Shown here: positions 1 to 10,651 of the stretch, in pieces | How the letters are laid out: every line of letters begins with the position of its first letter | Numbering within the stretch: position 1 is the first letter of the stretch | From: Latrodectus hesperus | Taxonomy: Eukaryota > Arthropoda > Arachnida > Araneae > Theridiidae | DNA: 64,000 bases | Assembly: GCA_037975125.1 (NCBI GenBank) | Contig: CM075862.1 | Coordinates: forward strand, 62,224,779 to 62,288,778 | Reading direction: 5' to 3' | Notes under the pieces: generated by a model | Databases searched by the model: none | What the model was told of the DNA's origin: nothing | Seen by the model: only the letters and a program-made list of their open reading frames with translations | Translations under genes and position numbers: made by a program

Positions 1-3000
1 CTATTGATAGAAGGAAGAAAATATTTCAGAATTAAAGCGTAGAAAACGTAATATTTCATGAGACATTTCAACCAAATCCTTAATTTATTTGTGCCCCAAA
101 ACTGTTTCAGACGACACTTCTTAGGTTTCCCATTCTATATAAGGAAAATAGAAACATTACTAGACACATTAATCTTTTCAGTAGACGATCCGTTGGGGTA
201 AAGTAGCATTAAAACCATCAATTATTTAGTTTTGATAATGTTTTTGAGACATGTGTTTAAATTTCATTGGAGAATTTGAAAATACATCGTATAATATATG
301 TTTTATCAATGTTTTCTTAAAAGACATTAAAATATTTTACAATTATAACAATGAATCTTTTGAAATTGTTTTTTAAATTATTTATAATTTAAAAAAATGA
401 ATGTATATTTGTAAACTAGATTAAAATGAATGATTATTTTAATCCACCTTTCATATTTAAATGATCGTTTTGAGAGTTGATAAAGTTATTAAGATACTGT
501 AGTACTTTTCAACAATTATAGTTTTCTTTCAGAAACTTTGCAAAATATTTCATAATACTCCCTTCATTCATTAACACACCAGTTTTCATTTGTAGCTAAT
601 AAAGATAATATACAATGTTAAAAGAAGATAAGTGTATATTAATAGCAATTAAAATAGCATAATAATAACTGTAGGAAATTTCTTAAATATAATCATAAAA
701 TTATAAACAAATATATTAAATTTATCTATCCATTATTTTTTTTACATTCTTCATAAATATTCTTCTGAAATGTGAAAACAGTTTGCTTATCTTTCCGATT
801 TTGCTAGTAAAAGGAAAAATATATTTGCAATATAATAAAAATACTAATTTTTTTATCCATTTTTCCTTTAAATTACAATTTTCTATATAATTTACGAAAA
901 AATAAAGGAATTATAATAAAATATGATTCTACAATACAATGCTATTTTAATTTTTAATACAAAGTTTGAGTTATTCATAAATAACATTAATTATTTTTAT
1001 GCGAATTATTTTTAATTTTAAACAAATGTAATAATTGAATGTTATGACTGTGTTTATAAAAGTAATATGCAAAAATAATTGCGTGTACTTTGTTTTTTAC
1101 AATTTTCCTAAAAACTAAAATAAATGATTTATTTCTGGAAAAAATAATGAGTCACTGTTTTCTAAAATACTTCTGTTGTTCTTTTTCTGAATTTGAAACC
1201 ATAAGAATTACAATGATTCATCATTGTAAAAGATAGTTGTATGAATTGAAATTACAGTAAAATAATAAATGGATTTTTTATGATTTGTGGAATATTTTGT
1301 CTCCTTAGAAATCGTTAAATTGAAATCAAGAATATACTCTCAAATATTCCTCAATATTTTACATTTTTAGAGAAATAAAATGTTTACTATTTGTTTCTTA
1401 GATTTAATACTACCATAGAAAATACATGGTACCAAGAATAAGCGATTATATTATATATATCTACATCATCTGCATGATTATTTATACTATTAATTTTCCA
1501 ACCAATTCATGAAAAATTTTGATCTCTAATATAAGACTAACAAAATACTTTCTGTAATTCTAAAATTGCCCGAATTGTGTTTATAAATTACTTTCATGTC
1601 TTAAATCTTCTTATTTTTTCTTATATAATGTTTTCTTTTATTTTTCCACCATTCTTTATAGCTTAAAAAATTTGTCTTTTCAATTTTATTTTCAGTTCTT
1701 ACCAACTTTTTACATTTTATTAAGTAAATTGTAGATCTAATATCTTTTAAAAAGACAAATAAAAACTACAACTCCTTGTAATATAAATCAACAGTTACTA
1801 ATAACAGAGAAATCCATTTAAAAATTTGATGATTCTATTTATATTTAACAAAAATTCAAATAATCATTTTTAGCCCAAATAAATAAACTATATATACGTT
1901 AAATGTAAAATGTTATGTGACTTAAACTTAATTTTTTAGAAGAATGACCAATCTTTTCCAGAAAATAAAATTTTGATATTTAATTAGATTCAATTCTATG
2001 CTCCTTAGCAAATTCTAAGTTGTTCTTTATTTCGTTATGTTGAATATACAATTTTCAGAATTCCCTTTGCCATCTATTTATAACATAATAATTGACTCGG
2101 GTTTTCACAAAATATATCTGTGATAACCAGTTCATAATATTCCTTATTAATAAAGAATCTACACTTCTTTAAATAATTAAATACAAACTGTATGAAATGT
2201 AGTATACTTGTATGGTCAATAGAGAATTTAAACTAAATTTAGGCATAATATGGACTAGCAATAGAAGGAAATTTGAGTTCTTTTAGTGTTAGTATGAAAC
2301 TAATTGCAGTACATTTGGAGAAGTCCTAAGAGTATCATATGGATTTTAGATGAGGATGAAAATTTCGCTTAAAATAGAGAATTTGTTATACATGTTTCTA
2401 AAAATTAACGGTTATGTGGGAGCTAAGGTTCTTAACTTATCAATTATCTTTGGAGCTACTTGCAGTTAACCATAAACCAATCTTATTTCAACAACCACAC
2501 GAACGTCTTATGAAGTGTCTTCATAAACAGCCATCTGGATTTTCCTCGTTTAATCGAAATCAACTTATGACTGGTACTCATATGACATGGTGACTTTTAA
2601 ACACTGTTCACATAATTTATGCAATGACATTTTAATGGTAAAGAATGAGCTATTTTATCTGACCAAAAGTTTTTTTCATTGGATTTCGGATGTAATGATA
2701 AGCTCGGATAAAGGACCAACAAAATAGCTTGAATTCTTAATAACTAGGTATGAATTCTAAGAAGACGTAAAACATTATTGAGACTTCATTTGAAGTGGTT
2801 TCATCGAATAAATCTTAAAATAAATTTTGTTAGTTCAAGAATCCACACATCATGTAGAATGAGTACAGAAAAGTACCTCATGATGTAAATACACACCAAA
2901 TTTTTATACTGAAATATTTTATATTATTTGCTTTGTTGTATTGTGCATACGTTGCTATTCTTATTAACATGAATATACTCTTAATATATATTACGCTTAA

Positions 3001-4160
3001 ATTGGTAAGTTTTTGTAATTATTGATGCTTTTAAATCTTTTTAAAGTTTAGTTTCTTTTCTAAAACGTACTACCATATTATTTCCAATATTTTATACGTT
3101 TTAGATTTTTATATCATACATATTTTTGCATTCTCTTTCAATTTCTAGTATTTTAACTTGTGAATGTTAACTATATTACTTTTATGTCAGTTAAATTTTT
3201 TATTAGATCTTACATTCATAAGTATTTCTGTATTATAATAGTTTTGTAATGTACTTTGTGATCTATTTTACAGTATGTTTCATTTATTCTACATGATTTG
3301 AGTCTATATGATTTGTTAAAACATTTTTCCTGAAATATAAATTTTATTATTTGTAGATAGCTGATAATAAAAAAGAATAAGTATGTTATGATGTATGAAA
3401 AGAATATTATTTTTATTTTTAGAAAATATTATTAATATTTATCAAAACACCTATGAAACACAGAAAAACAGTTTCTAGTTCAATAATGATCTGGATTTAT
3501 TAAAATAATTATCTACTTTTCAATGAATTTGCTAAAACAAATATACTCAAAAAAATCAAATATAGGAAAGTGTATGGGAACGGTTTTATACAGTATTGAT
3601 ATTGTTATTATTGGTATGTTTCATATCATTGGTTTTAAATATCCATCATGATACATTTTAATTCAAGTTCAAAGCTATTCACTGCTTTTAATCCATTCCA
3701 TGATTTTTGATTGCATATATTTAAAACGTTTTCGGTATTTTGAAGCTTTCGTCAAGAAATAAATATTTTTTTATTCCAATTACCTCAATCATTTTTTTAA
3801 TTTGACACAACTTATTTTCAAATAATAGAAGTTTTCTTACATCATTAAATACATATACAACATTTTTGTTATAAAATTGGAATGAAAATATGGCTACCAA
3901 AATGTGTTCACTCAATCAAAAATCACGAATGAATAACGAGCTGTGAGTAAGAGCCTGTAATACTAATGTTATCTTTATTCCTTTTAAAAAGCTGATTTTT
4001 TCACGCAAAACTTTACGCAATATAGTTTTTCATTTTATGCATATATTTAACTTATAATATATAACGGATCCCATATTTATTAGCAATATAATCTAAAGTG
4101 CAAGCTTTTTAGCACTTGTATTTAATTACATTCTAAATTATCATAATATTCTTGTATATT
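1..4160. other. AT-rich non-genic DNA
   Basis: No supportable gene is seen in about 4.1 kb of very AT-rich sequence. The longest open stretch is a 64-codon minus-strand frame at 3721-3915. It is biased to F, N, K, I, L and V, as expected by chance in AT-rich DNA, and it shows no motif. No terminal repeats or transposon motifs were recognised. Confidence 0.7.
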
Positions 4161-4164
4161 TAAA

Positions 4165-4560
4165 ACAAATCTCTCTCGCGCGCATGACAGCATTTACTTC
4201 ATCCAATATTTCTCTGGGCTAGTTTTTGGTCAGATCACCAAGGCTGTGGCATATAGCTGAACTACAATTCCATTTGGAGACAGGCAACATCGTGACAAAT
4301 ATTAACCCCTAATTAGCAGCACTACGACAGGGTCACGAGTATTCTCAGAGCAAATAATTAAAACAAATCCTCCATGGGGAACGCAGTGGAGAATTTATTG
4401 AAACAAGGAAGGGGGTCAGACCTCACTAATTAGGAAGTGGGAGAATTTCATGGTGAATAATCATTTAGCCTATACCGGTAGAATTGTGGGCGGATTAAAA
4501 TGATGCCGTTAACGACACACCAGAAAATGTGGTAATGTTTTCTTGGTAAAGTAATTGGGT
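4165..4560. promoter_or_regulatory. GC-balanced island, possible conserved non-coding or regulatory element
   Basis: This stretch has near-balanced base composition inside AT-rich surroundings and no long open frame. It carries two copies of the palindromic homeodomain-type core CTAATTAG, at 4309-4316 and 4426-4433. The composition shift and the motifs are seen directly. A regulatory role is inference, and the island could instead be an old transposon remnant. Confidence 0.25.
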
Positions 4561-4659
4561 TTGCGTATTTTAACGTATTATTCTATTTCAAAAAGTCAAT
4601 ATTTCCCATAGCTACTCGTTCAGAAAATGTTATCAAATAATCAAAATGCACACAATCAG

Positions 4660-4879
<220 letters not shown>

Positions 4880-5023
4880 CTAAGTAGTAGTAAAGGGAAA
4901 AATATTTACATAATTTTAATTATTTTGCTTGAAAAATATTTTAAACATCCTTGATGTACCGAGCTCCACGGGTTCGTGTTGATTGAGAGTTGAATAAAGC
5001 AACCACTTAATGAACACAAGACT

Positions 5024-5029
5024 TTTATT
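5024..5029 (-). promoter_or_regulatory. AATAAA poly(A) signal in the 3' LTR
   Basis: Reads AATAAA on the minus strand, about 205 bp downstream of the LTR TATA box, where the end of the R region is expected. The same hexamer lies at 10721-10726 in the 5' LTR. The position agrees with the usual U3-R-U5 layout, but the exact cleavage site cannot be seen. Confidence 0.6.
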
Positions 5030-5352
5030 CGTAAAAAAACTTCACTAGATAAACGAAATTCCCGCTGTAACAATCACAATTATACAGCTACAATTCGTCA
5101 GATACAATAAGAAATAGCTTCCAATCACAGGTCTCAAATACCTCAGACAGAGAACAACTAGCAGTCACAACTAATCGTCTTCACTCACTGACTGTCTTCA
5201 CAAAACTCGACTCTTCCATGTCGGGCTGCGGTATTTATACCTGACTTGGCGGAGAAATCTACCAATTTCGCCAAGGTTCTGGAAGCTTCTAGGCTATCTC
5301 GAAAAATATTGGTCCTAGAGCTTAGGTGATGGATGTTTCCAGAAGTATCGAT

Positions 5353-5430
5353 TTCTCGCCAAGTCGCCAAAAATCTCGCCAACCGTCGCCAAGTCGCCAA
5401 GAATCTCGCCAACTGTCGCCAAGTCGCCAA
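5353..5430 (-). repeat. U3 tandem repeat with eight TCGCCAA copies
   Basis: Eight copies of TCGCCAA (TTGGCGA on the element's sense strand) lie within 78 bp, arranged as a roughly 30-bp higher unit. The same array is at 11050-11127 in the 5' LTR. In sense orientation it sits about 115-190 bp upstream of the TATA box, a natural place for an enhancer-like array. Which factor might bind is unknown. Confidence 0.75.
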
Positions 5431-5559
5431 ATCATTAGGAAATCCGCTTTTAAACTACAACACGTCTAAATACCGCAATTTTTGCCCAAAATGTGAGAAT
5501 TTCTGATCTGTCTGAGATATTTTAAGACAAATATAATCATTATTTACAAATTTGTAACA

Positions 5560-5571
5560 TTGCCCCCTCTC
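5560..5571 (-). other. Polypurine tract
   Basis: On the minus strand this reads GAGAGGGGGCAA immediately before the 3' LTR. A purine run at this place primes plus-strand DNA synthesis in LTR retrotransposons. The assignment rests on position and composition. Confidence 0.8.
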
Positions 5572-5750
5572 AAGGACTGCACGTCCCGGGCAGTACAATC
5601 CCCTGATAGGAGGCCAAATTTAATATAAAAGAATTTACATTTCAAGAGGATACAGAGCACATTACATACACAAGCAACTAAAAATACAAGAAAATAGAAA
5701 AGATTAAAATTATCTATACTATTTACAAAGAGACCATGGTCTACTAATTT

Positions 5751-8700
5751 TTACTCTACATTACGATAAGGAGCTAATCTATCATAATGTACTACCTTTG
5801 GTTTTGAAGCAGATGATTTTCTTATACGAACCACGACGTCGTTCAGTCTTTTTAGGACTGTGTAGGGACCTTCCCAGTTGGCTTGCAACTTTGGAGAAAG
5901 TCCTTTACGTCGAATCGGGTTCCACAACCAAACTTTGTCACCTTCTTGAAATTCATGTCCCGTCGCTCTTGTGTCATATCTTGTCTTCATTCTTTCAGTC
6001 GTCAGGTTGATTCGGTCTCGAGCGAAGTTATGGACATCTTCAAGACGTGCCTGAAGGTCTCGAAGGTATTCCTCTGGCGATGAAGATGTATCCGGTGGAC
6101 GTCCAAACTGAAGATCACAAGGGAGACGAAGTTCGCGACCAAAGAGCATCTGTGAAGGAGTATATCCGGTAGTCTCATGGACAGCACTGCGATATGCAAG
6201 CAGAAACAGCGGTAGCTTCAAATCCCAATCTTGCTGATTTCTGGAAACCATAAGTGAAAGGTTATTCAAGATGGTTCTGTTAAACCTCTCTACCATGCCA
6301 TCCGATTGTGGGTGTAGTGGCGTGGTCTGCGTCTTGTCTATTCCGAGAATTTGACACATTCCTTTAAACACAACAGAGGTGAAATTTGTCCCTTGATCAG
6401 AATGAATTTGTAAGGGTGTGCCGAATCTGGAAACCCATTGCTGCACTAGAACCTCGGCTACTGTAGTCGCCTCTTGATCGGGGATTGCAAACGCTTCAGG
6501 CCACTTAGTAAAGTAGTCCATGACAACTAGTATGTATTTGTTGCCATTTGAAGATCGTGGTAAAGGACCCAAAATGTCTAATGCTATTCGCTCAAAAGGT
6601 GCTCCTACGTTGTACCGCTGCAACCTTCCTCGGTTACGTTTCTTCGGTCCTTTACGTGCCGCACAGTCATCACAAGATTGGCACCATTTCTCTACATCTT
6701 GTCTCGTTTTGCTCCAATAGAAGCGTTCTCGAACTTTCTGTAGAGTTTTCATTACTCCGAAGTGGCCTCCAGTTGAGCTACTATGCAATTCTTTCAAAAC
6801 ATCTGAAATTCTTGATTTTGGAAGAACAAGCTGCCATTTGAAATTACGTCCATCATCGGACTCCCATTTCCTGTATAAGACACCATTTCTTATATGGAGT
6901 GAGTCCCAAAGAGCCCAATATTGTTTAGTAGCAGGACTGTAGGTGGAGATATCCTGCCAACTTGGTTTCATACTGGAAGATTCTTTTAATTCTAAAATTG
7001 GATTTATATCTGGGTCTTCTTTTTGGGCTTCTCTAAGTTCTTTATCACTCCATGGGTCTGGTTTCGATGGAGGTGAAGCAGTAACTTGGCGTACAGAAGG
7101 ATTTACTAACTGATAGTTCTTCTCTACTCTAGAACAATATCGGCAGCTTTCATTACACGGTTTCCTTGATAGTGCATCAGCATTTCCATGCAGAGTTCCT
7201 TTGCGATGACGTATTTCAAAGTCAAACTCCTGGAGTCGTTGAATCCATCTGGCTACCTGTCCTTCTGGATTTTTAAAATTTAAAAGCCAGGTTAAGGATG
7301 CGTGATCGGTGCGGAGCAAGAACTTTCTTCCATAGAGATAATGGTGGAAATGTTCTATGGCTTTGACGATTGCCAGCAATTCCTTCCTGGTTGTACAATA
7401 ATTCCGCTCTGGTTTCGAAAGACATTTACTCCAATAAGCAATGACATATTCTTTATCATCAATTTCTTGCGACAAAACAGCTCCGATATTTTCGTTGCTG
7501 GCATCCGTATCTAAAATGAATAATTTTTCGGGCTGGGGATATGCAAGAACGGGCGAAGATGTCAACGCCTCCTTCAGTTGTTTAAAAGCTTTCTCACATT
7601 CATCTGTCCATAGAAATCTCTGTTTAACTTCTGTCAACTTGTGAAGAGGTCTGGCAATACTTGAAAAACCCTTAACAAATTTCCTGTAATATGTGCATAG
7701 TCCAAGAAAACTTCTTAATTGGTGGACATCTTTTGGACGACTCCAGTCCTTAACTGCAGAGATCTTTTCAGGATCTGTTCTTACACCTTCAGCAGAGATA
7801 ATGTGTCCCAGATAGCTTACTTCACGTCGGAATAAATTACATTTGCAAGGATTCAGCTTCAGGTTGGCCATTTTTAATTTTTCCAGCACCTTTCGGATGT
7901 TTCTTAAATGGTCTTCGAATGTGCGCCCTACAATAATGATATCGTCCAAATATACCAAACAGGCTTCGTAGGAAAGTCCTCGTAATACTGTCTCCATCAG
8001 GCGCTCAAACGTTGCAGGTGCATTGCAAAGCCCAAATGGCATAACCTTGAACTGCCAAAGTCCTTGTCCTGTGGTGAATGCAGTCTTTTCTCGATCCTCA
8101 GGATGTATCTCTACTTGCCAATAACCACTCTTGAGATCCAAAGTCGAAAACCATTGTTTTCCAGATAAAGCATCAAGTGTATCGTCAATCCTAGGAAGAG
8201 GGTAACTATCTTTTTTAGTGATGTTGTTTAACCGACGATAGTCAACGCAGAATCGGGTAGAACCATCTTTCTTCCGAACTAAAACAATAGGCGAAGCCCA
8301 AGGACTCTCTGATGGCTCAATAATGTCATTCTGCTGCATTTCCATCAGAAGATTATCCACCTCTTCCTGCTTAGCGAATGGCAATCTTCTCGGATGTTGT
8401 TTAATGGGTGGATGATTTCCTGTATTGATTCGGTGCTGCGTCAATTTGGTTCGCCCAACATCATCTGATTTCTTGGAAAAGAGATCTCCGAATTCTAATA
8501 ATAAATTTCTTGCAGCATTCCTCTGTTTATCATCTAACTCTGCTCTCTGAAGGAGTTCATTAATTAGAGTGTCAGGAGGCTCAGATAGTGTGGCTTGACA
8601 ATTTCGGTTAATACAGGTCACTGGAGTGCAAGTCGCTAGCACTTCTCCTTCTTTTATAAGTTTTACCTTATTACTTAGATTAGCAACTCTTACCGGGATT

Positions 8701-9356
8701 ACATTTCGTGAAAGGTCGACGAGTGAAGAAGCCACTAGTACTCCTTTAACGCTATTGTCGGAATCTGGATATTCAGTCAATCCATAATGAAAATTATTAT
8801 CTTCTGAAAGAGCTCCGCAAACTATTGTCTCAGTTCTTGGTGGTAATGTTGTTTCACTCTTCGCAGTTATATGATGGACTGTTTTAATATCTGAATATTT
8901 CGTCTTAAAAATCGCTATGTCTTCAGAACATGAGTGTAGTTCATTATTTTTAAAATCTAACTTGAAATGGTTTTCTTTGAGAAAGTCCAATCCGAGAATA
9001 AATTCGTCATTTATATCAGCGACATATGCCATATGATGGTACACGGCATTACCAAATGCAATGCTTAGATTGACTTTTCCATGCACTTTAATCTTATCAC
9101 CCGTCACAGTTTGGAGGGTAATGCAGGGCGGAGTCCAGATGAGTTTCTCACCAAGTTTGCGAGCCAAATCTGTCCTAATGATAGTTACGTTGGCTCCAGT
9201 ATCGATTATCATTCTGCAGGGAACTTCGTTGACATGTCCCATAACAAAAAGTCCGTTGTCGCCGCCACTTACGGAAGAAATGTGAAACAATTTGAAATGG
9301 GGCTTCTGACTCTCTGGACATCTCCGCCCCGCGAGATGGCCACATATTAGTTTCCC
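5751..9356 (-). CDS. pol: Pol polyprotein: protease, reverse transcriptase, RNase H, integrase
   Basis: Reading frame of 1201 codons counted from the slippery site. It opens at 9371 after a TGA and is reached by a -1 shift from gag rather than by its own start codon. Counting from 9356, the aspartic protease has IDTGAN with catalytic Asp52, RT has YLDD at 469-472, and RNase H has DTDAS with Asp616. The integrase zinc finger is His858, His865, Cys892, Cys895. The integrase core is Asp927, Asp987 (in HSDQGTNF) and Glu1023, which gives DD35E spacing. A GPY-type module (WEGPYTVLKR) lies near the C-terminus and no chromodomain is visible. Before the protease, ICGHLAGRRCP resembles half of a second zinc knuckle. 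No internal stop or lost catalytic residue was seen. The protein would make cDNA and integrate it. Confidence 0.96.
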   Translation of the reverse strand, partial: GKLICGHLAGRRCPESQKPHFKLFHISSVSGGDNGLFVMGHVNEVPCRMIIDTGANVTIIRTDLARKLGEKLIWTPPCITLQTVTGDKIKVHGKVNLSIAFGNAVYHHMAYVADINDEFILGLDFLKENHFKLDFKNNELHSCSEDIAIFKTKYSDIKTVHHITAKSETTLPPRTETIVCGALSEDNNFHYGLTEYPDSDNSVKGVLVASSLVDLSRNVIPVRVANLSNKVKLIKEGEVLATCTPVTCINRNCQATLSEPPDTLINELLQRAELDDKQRNAARNLLLEFGDLFSKKSDDVGRTKLTQHRINTGNHPPIKQHPRRLPFAKQEEVDNLLMEMQQNDIIEPSESPWASPIVLVRKKDGSTRFCVDYRRLNNITKKDSYPLPRIDDTLDALSGKQWFSTLDLKSGYWQVEIHPEDREKTAFTTGQGLWQFKVMPFGLCNAPATFERLMETVLRGLSYEACLVYLDDIIIVGRTFEDHLRNIRKVLEKLKMANLKLNPCKCNLFRREVSYLGHIISAEGVRTDPEKISAVKDWSRPKDVHQLRSFLGLCTYYRKFVKGFSSIARPLHKLTEVKQRFLWTDECEKAFKQLKEALTSSPVLAYPQPEKLFILDTDASNENIGAVLSQEIDDKEYVIAYWSKCLSKPERNYCTTRKELLAIVKAIEHFHHYLYGRKFLLRTDHASLTWLLNFKNPEGQVARWIQRLQEFDFEIRHRKGTLHGNADALSRKPCNESCRYCSRVEKNYQLVNPSVRQVTASPPSKPDPWSDKELREAQKEDPDINPILELKESSSMKPSWQDISTYSPATKQYWALWDSLHIRNGVLYRKWESDDGRNFKWQLVLPKSRISDVLKELHSSSTGGHFGVMKTLQKVRERFYWSKTRQDVEKWCQSCDDCAARKGPKKRNRGRLQRYNVGAPFERIALDILGPLPRSSNGNKYILVVMDYFTKWPEAFAIPDQEATTVAEVLVQQWVSRFGTPLQIHSDQGTNFTSVVFKGMCQILGIDKTQTTPLHPQSDGMVERFNRTILNNLSLMVSRNQQDWDLKLPLFLLAYRSAVHETTGYTPSQMLFGRELRLPCDLQFGRPPDTSSSPEEYLRDLQARLEDVHNFARDRINLTTERMKTRYDTRATGHEFQEGDKVWLWNPIRRKGLSPKLQANWEGPYTVLKRLNDVVVRIRKSSASKPKVVHYDRLAPYRNVE
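9299..9356 (-). promoter_or_regulatory. -1 ribosomal frameshift cassette between gag and pol
   Basis: Sense strand (minus): the heptamer GGGAAAC at 9356-9350 is in the gag phase G GGA AAC, and the gag stop TAA follows directly at 9349-9347. A stem forms between CATCTC (9338-9333) and GAGATG (9324-9319). Its 8-nt loop contains GGGGC (9330-9326), which can pair with GCCCC (9303-9299), giving an H-type pseudoknot. Eleven nucleotides separate the heptamer from stem 1, or eight if the flanking G-C pairs form. The -1 frame is open from 9371, so slippage continues straight into pol. Slippery sequence and spacing follow the well-known X XXY YYZ rule. The fold was worked out by hand. Confidence 0.88.
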
Positions 9357-10621
9357 TGTTGTGGTGGAAGATCATTTCCACCCTCTTTTTGTTTCGGGCA
9401 GTCTCTATGGACGTGTCCGACTGCACCGCAAGTCCAACATTGAATCTTCATGTTTCTGCCACCTTTACTCATTTCTAAGCTACGGACTTTTCGCCGCAGA
9501 TCTTCAATTTGCTTTCTTAAATTACAGTCCGTATCAGTAGCAGAGACGGCTCTGATTGAGTGCCGGTCTTTACGCGCGGCCTGCTGGGCAGCCTCTATCT
9601 TATGTGCGTATACTAGGGCAGATCCGATATCCTTGACATCGGCGAGTCTAAGTGTTTTCTGTATCTCTGGATCCCGCACACTATCGATGAAGTGATGGAG
9701 AGCCAAATCTTGACGTGTCTCAGCTGGGCAGTCCGAAAATGCTAGATGGGAAAGTCGCTGAATATCGGCAGCCAATTCTTGCAGACTTTCACCCGCTTTT
9801 TGATAGCGGGACTTTAACTGTAGTCTGCTATATTCTTTGGTGCACTTATCTCCAAACCGCAGCTCAAGCGCACTCGATAAGGCTTGGAAATCGTGCCTCT
9901 GTTCCTCCGGAAGCGTCTCGAGGATGTCAGCCGCGTCTCCTCTTAAAGAAGCCGCCAGGTGAAAAGCTTGGGCTCGGGGATTCCATCCATTGGCTTCCGC
10001 TACCATCATAAACTGGGTCTTGTATACTTGCCAGGATGATTTCCCATCAAATGTTGAGAGTTTAATATTGGCTAGGGATGGCACAAATGCCACGTTGGGT
10101 TCCTCATGTCTGTTTGACATTTGCTTCTTCAAGCTTTCAATCTCCTTATTGATATTGTCTAATGCTTCTTCCACGTTTTCTTCTATCTCTAGAACTTTAG
10201 TTTCTACTGAAGTTACCTTATCCTCCATTGCATTCATCTTCTCCTGAATGATGTTGGAGAATTCTTCTTTAACACTTACAATGTCCTTCTTAAGCTCATC
10301 CTGTCCAGATTTTATCTCTTTCATCATCTCGGCGTTAATCTCTTCTTGTCTAGCTTTCATCTCTTCTTGTCCAGCTTTCATCACCTCCTGTCCAGATTTT
10401 ATCTCTTTCATCATCTCGGATTTAATCTCTTCTTGTCCAGCTTTCATCTCTTCTTGTCTAGCTTTCATCTCTTCTTGTCTAGATTTCATCTCTTCTTGTC
10501 CAGCTTTCATCTCGGTTTTCATATCTTCTTGTCCAGCTTTCATCTCAGCCATCTGCTCCGCTAATTTTTCGAGAAGACTTTTCATTAAATCCATATCCAT
10601 TTTTCTTGTGACACGCTGCAT
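9347..10621 (-). CDS. gag: Gag-like nucleocapsid/capsid protein with coiled-coil repeats and one zinc knuckle
   Basis: 424 codons from the first ATG after the primer-binding site. The frame also runs open upstream into the LTR, but only from a GTG, so 10621 is chosen as the start. The first third is charged and repetitive: about a dozen 7-residue units like GQEEMKA, encoded by near-21-bp DNA repeats at 10320-10545, predicting a long heptad coiled coil. The middle (STFDGKSSWQVYKTQF) looks like the capsid region of arthropod gypsy Gag proteins. Near the C-terminus, CWTCGAVGHVHRDC is a CX2CX4HX4C zinc knuckle for RNA binding. The last sense codons overlap the slippery heptamer that gives access to pol. 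It would assemble the particle in the cytoplasm. The heptad array is longer than I expect for this family. Confidence 0.93.
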   Translation of the reverse strand: MQRVTRKMDMDLMKSLLEKLAEQMAEMKAGQEDMKTEMKAGQEEMKSRQEEMKARQEEMKAGQEEIKSEMMKEIKSGQEVMKAGQEEMKARQEEINAEMMKEIKSGQDELKKDIVSVKEEFSNIIQEKMNAMEDKVTSVETKVLEIEENVEEALDNINKEIESLKKQMSNRHEEPNVAFVPSLANIKLSTFDGKSSWQVYKTQFMMVAEANGWNPRAQAFHLAASLRGDAADILETLPEEQRHDFQALSSALELRFGDKCTKEYSRLQLKSRYQKAGESLQELAADIQRLSHLAFSDCPAETRQDLALHHFIDSVRDPEIQKTLRLADVKDIGSALVYAHKIEAAQQAARKDRHSIRAVSATDTDCNLRKQIEDLRRKVRSLEMSKGGRNMKIQCWTCGAVGHVHRDCPKQKEGGNDLPPQQGN

Positions 10622-10631
10622 CAACTCTTCA

Positions 10632-10649
10632 ATCCCGATTCTGACACCA
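10632..10649 (-). other. Primer-binding site, tRNA-Leu-like
   Basis: The minus strand reads TGGTGTCAGAATCGGGAT, starting two bases inside the 5' LTR. TGG pairs with the tRNA CCA end, and the complement (ATCCCGATTCTGACACCA) resembles the 3' end of metazoan tRNA-Leu. The position is certain. The tRNA identity is from memory of the family and would need a tRNA set from the genome. Confidence 0.8.
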
Positions 10650-10651
10650 GT

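Larger units (their letters stand above)
4955..5559 (-). repeat. 3' LTR, 605 bp
   Basis: Plus-strand ends are TGTACC and GTAACA, so the repeat begins TG and ends CA on either strand. It matches 10652-11256 base for base as far as I can compare by eye, with a constant offset of 5697 and no indels. On the minus strand it holds U3 repeats, a TATA box, then an AATAAA signal. The 81-codon open frame inside it is present in both LTRs and is a by-product of the U3 repeats. Confidence 0.96.

Noticed and set aside
5185..5430. 81-codon frame in both LTRs (also at 10882-11127)
   Set aside because: It lies in the LTR U3/R region. Its repeated WRQLARFLAT pattern is the TCGCCAA array in translation, and it is identical in both copies simply because the LTRs are.
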